Below are positions 63,810 through 64,000 of a stretch of DNA of 64,000 nucleotides, piece by piece. The DNA comes from Prolixibacter bellariivorans ATCC BAA-1284 (GTDB lineage: Bacteria; Bacteroidota; Bacteroidia; Bacteroidales; Prolixibacteraceae), in assembly GCF_000621705.1 (NCBI RefSeq), contig NZ_JHXO01000013.1, positions 1-64,000 of the forward strand. The letters run 5' to 3'. The notes beneath the pieces are model-generated. The model worked only from the letters and a program-made list of their open reading frames with translations, did no database searches and was not told the DNA's origin. Numbering within the stretch: the stretch's first letter is position 1; every line of letters begins with the position of its first letter. The position numbers and the translations under genes are program-made.

Positions 63810-64000
63810 ATGACAGATACAACATTCAGAGCTTATCGTGTATTTGAAGAGAACGGAGCGTTTGTCCGCAAATTAGTAAACCGTTCGGTGAATGAGTTAC
63901 CCGAAGGCGAAGTACTTATTCGGGTAAAATATGCCGGACTTAATTATAAGGATGCACTTTCGGCTTCGGGCAACCGGGGCGTGACTAGAAATTATCCGCA
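63810..64000 (+). CDS. YhdH/AcuI-family zinc-independent MDR oxidoreductase, 5' part
   Basis: The first 63 codons of a gene cut by the window end. FRAYRVFEENGAFVRKLVNRS, then LPEGEVLIRVKYAGLNYKDALSASGNRGVTRNYP match the N-terminus of the YhdH/AcuI group (NADPH-dependent acryloyl-CoA reductase-like quinone oxidoreductases). The start follows AAAGGAACATTGAA. The cofactor-binding half is not in the window, so activity cannot be judged. Confidence 0.85.
   Translation, partial: MTDTTFRAYRVFEENGAFVRKLVNRSVNELPEGEVLIRVKYAGLNYKDALSASGNRGVTRNYP

Noticed and set aside
1-64000. CRISPR arrays, transposase genes and phage structural genes
   Set aside because: I looked for regularly spaced repeats, DDE or Y1 transposases and capsid/tail genes and found none; mobility here rests on the tyrosine recombinase element only.

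Overview
The window looks like a chromosomal stretch from a Bacteroidetes bacterium, probably of the Bacteroidales/Marinilabiliales side of the phylum. The reasons are a SusC/SusD pair with a surface lipoprotein, TTTG / TAnnTTTG promoters, many Bacteroidetes-type lipoproteins, a PorD (DUF4835) gene of the type IX secretion machinery, an Rpb6-like omega subunit, and an archaeal/eukaryal-type ProS. I could not run searches; family names come from reading the translations.

Region 1 (1 to about 39.8 kb) is a large pectin-directed polysaccharide utilisation locus. It encodes four PL1-type pectate lyases (128, 2163, 30965, 32380), a GH28 polygalacturonase (36113), a GH78-type rhamnosidase (33827), a GH43 (5921), a DUF5060/DUF4038 glycosidase (4330), a GH140 apiosidase-like lipoprotein (8929, minus), an SGNH esterase, a DUF4350 protein and two Sde182-like nucleoside-hydrolase-fold proteins. 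Uptake is by the SusC/SusD/DUF4957-DUF5123 operon (12888-19826). Two nearly identical DeoR regulators flank this operon, and the remnant of a third lies nearby.

The most interesting part is 21262-27483: a glycerol-kinase-like FGGY kinase, a FucI-fold aldose-ketose isomerase, a transketolase split into two genes and a GRP/RhaT-like sugar permease. Isomerase, kinase, split transketolase and permease together with a GH140 apiosidase homologue suggest a locus that releases and catabolises the branched pentose D-apiose (from rhamnogalacturonan II or apiogalacturonan) by an apulose / apulose-4-phosphate / transketolase route. This is an inference and the substrate is unproven. The isomerase fold would differ from the apiose isomerase I recall from the characterised pathway.

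An FMN riboswitch with ribB (37.99-38.84 kb) sits inside the pectin locus, next to a broken Sde182 C-terminal fragment, so this part has been rearranged.

Region 2 (about 40.2-45.2 kb) is a small integrative element on the minus strand: tyrosine recombinase, a large helical protein of unknown role, a helix-turn-helix protein, a replication-organiser-like protein and a DnaC-like ATPase. It abuts the 3' end of a tRNA-Pro(GGG) gene, and a 12-base near-repeat (11 matches) at its far end is a candidate att site.

Region 3 (45.4-64.0 kb) is housekeeping: trxB, an alpha-oxoamine synthase, the cluster bamD-omega-coaBC-porD-recN-fabI, assimilatory sulfate reduction (cysH, divergent from cysD-cysN), an OmpP1/FadL porin with an unusual Tyr/Trp/Gly-rich lipoprotein, proS, pepT and the start of a YhdH-type oxidoreductase. 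coaBC is split by a -1 shift at a run of ten A residues.
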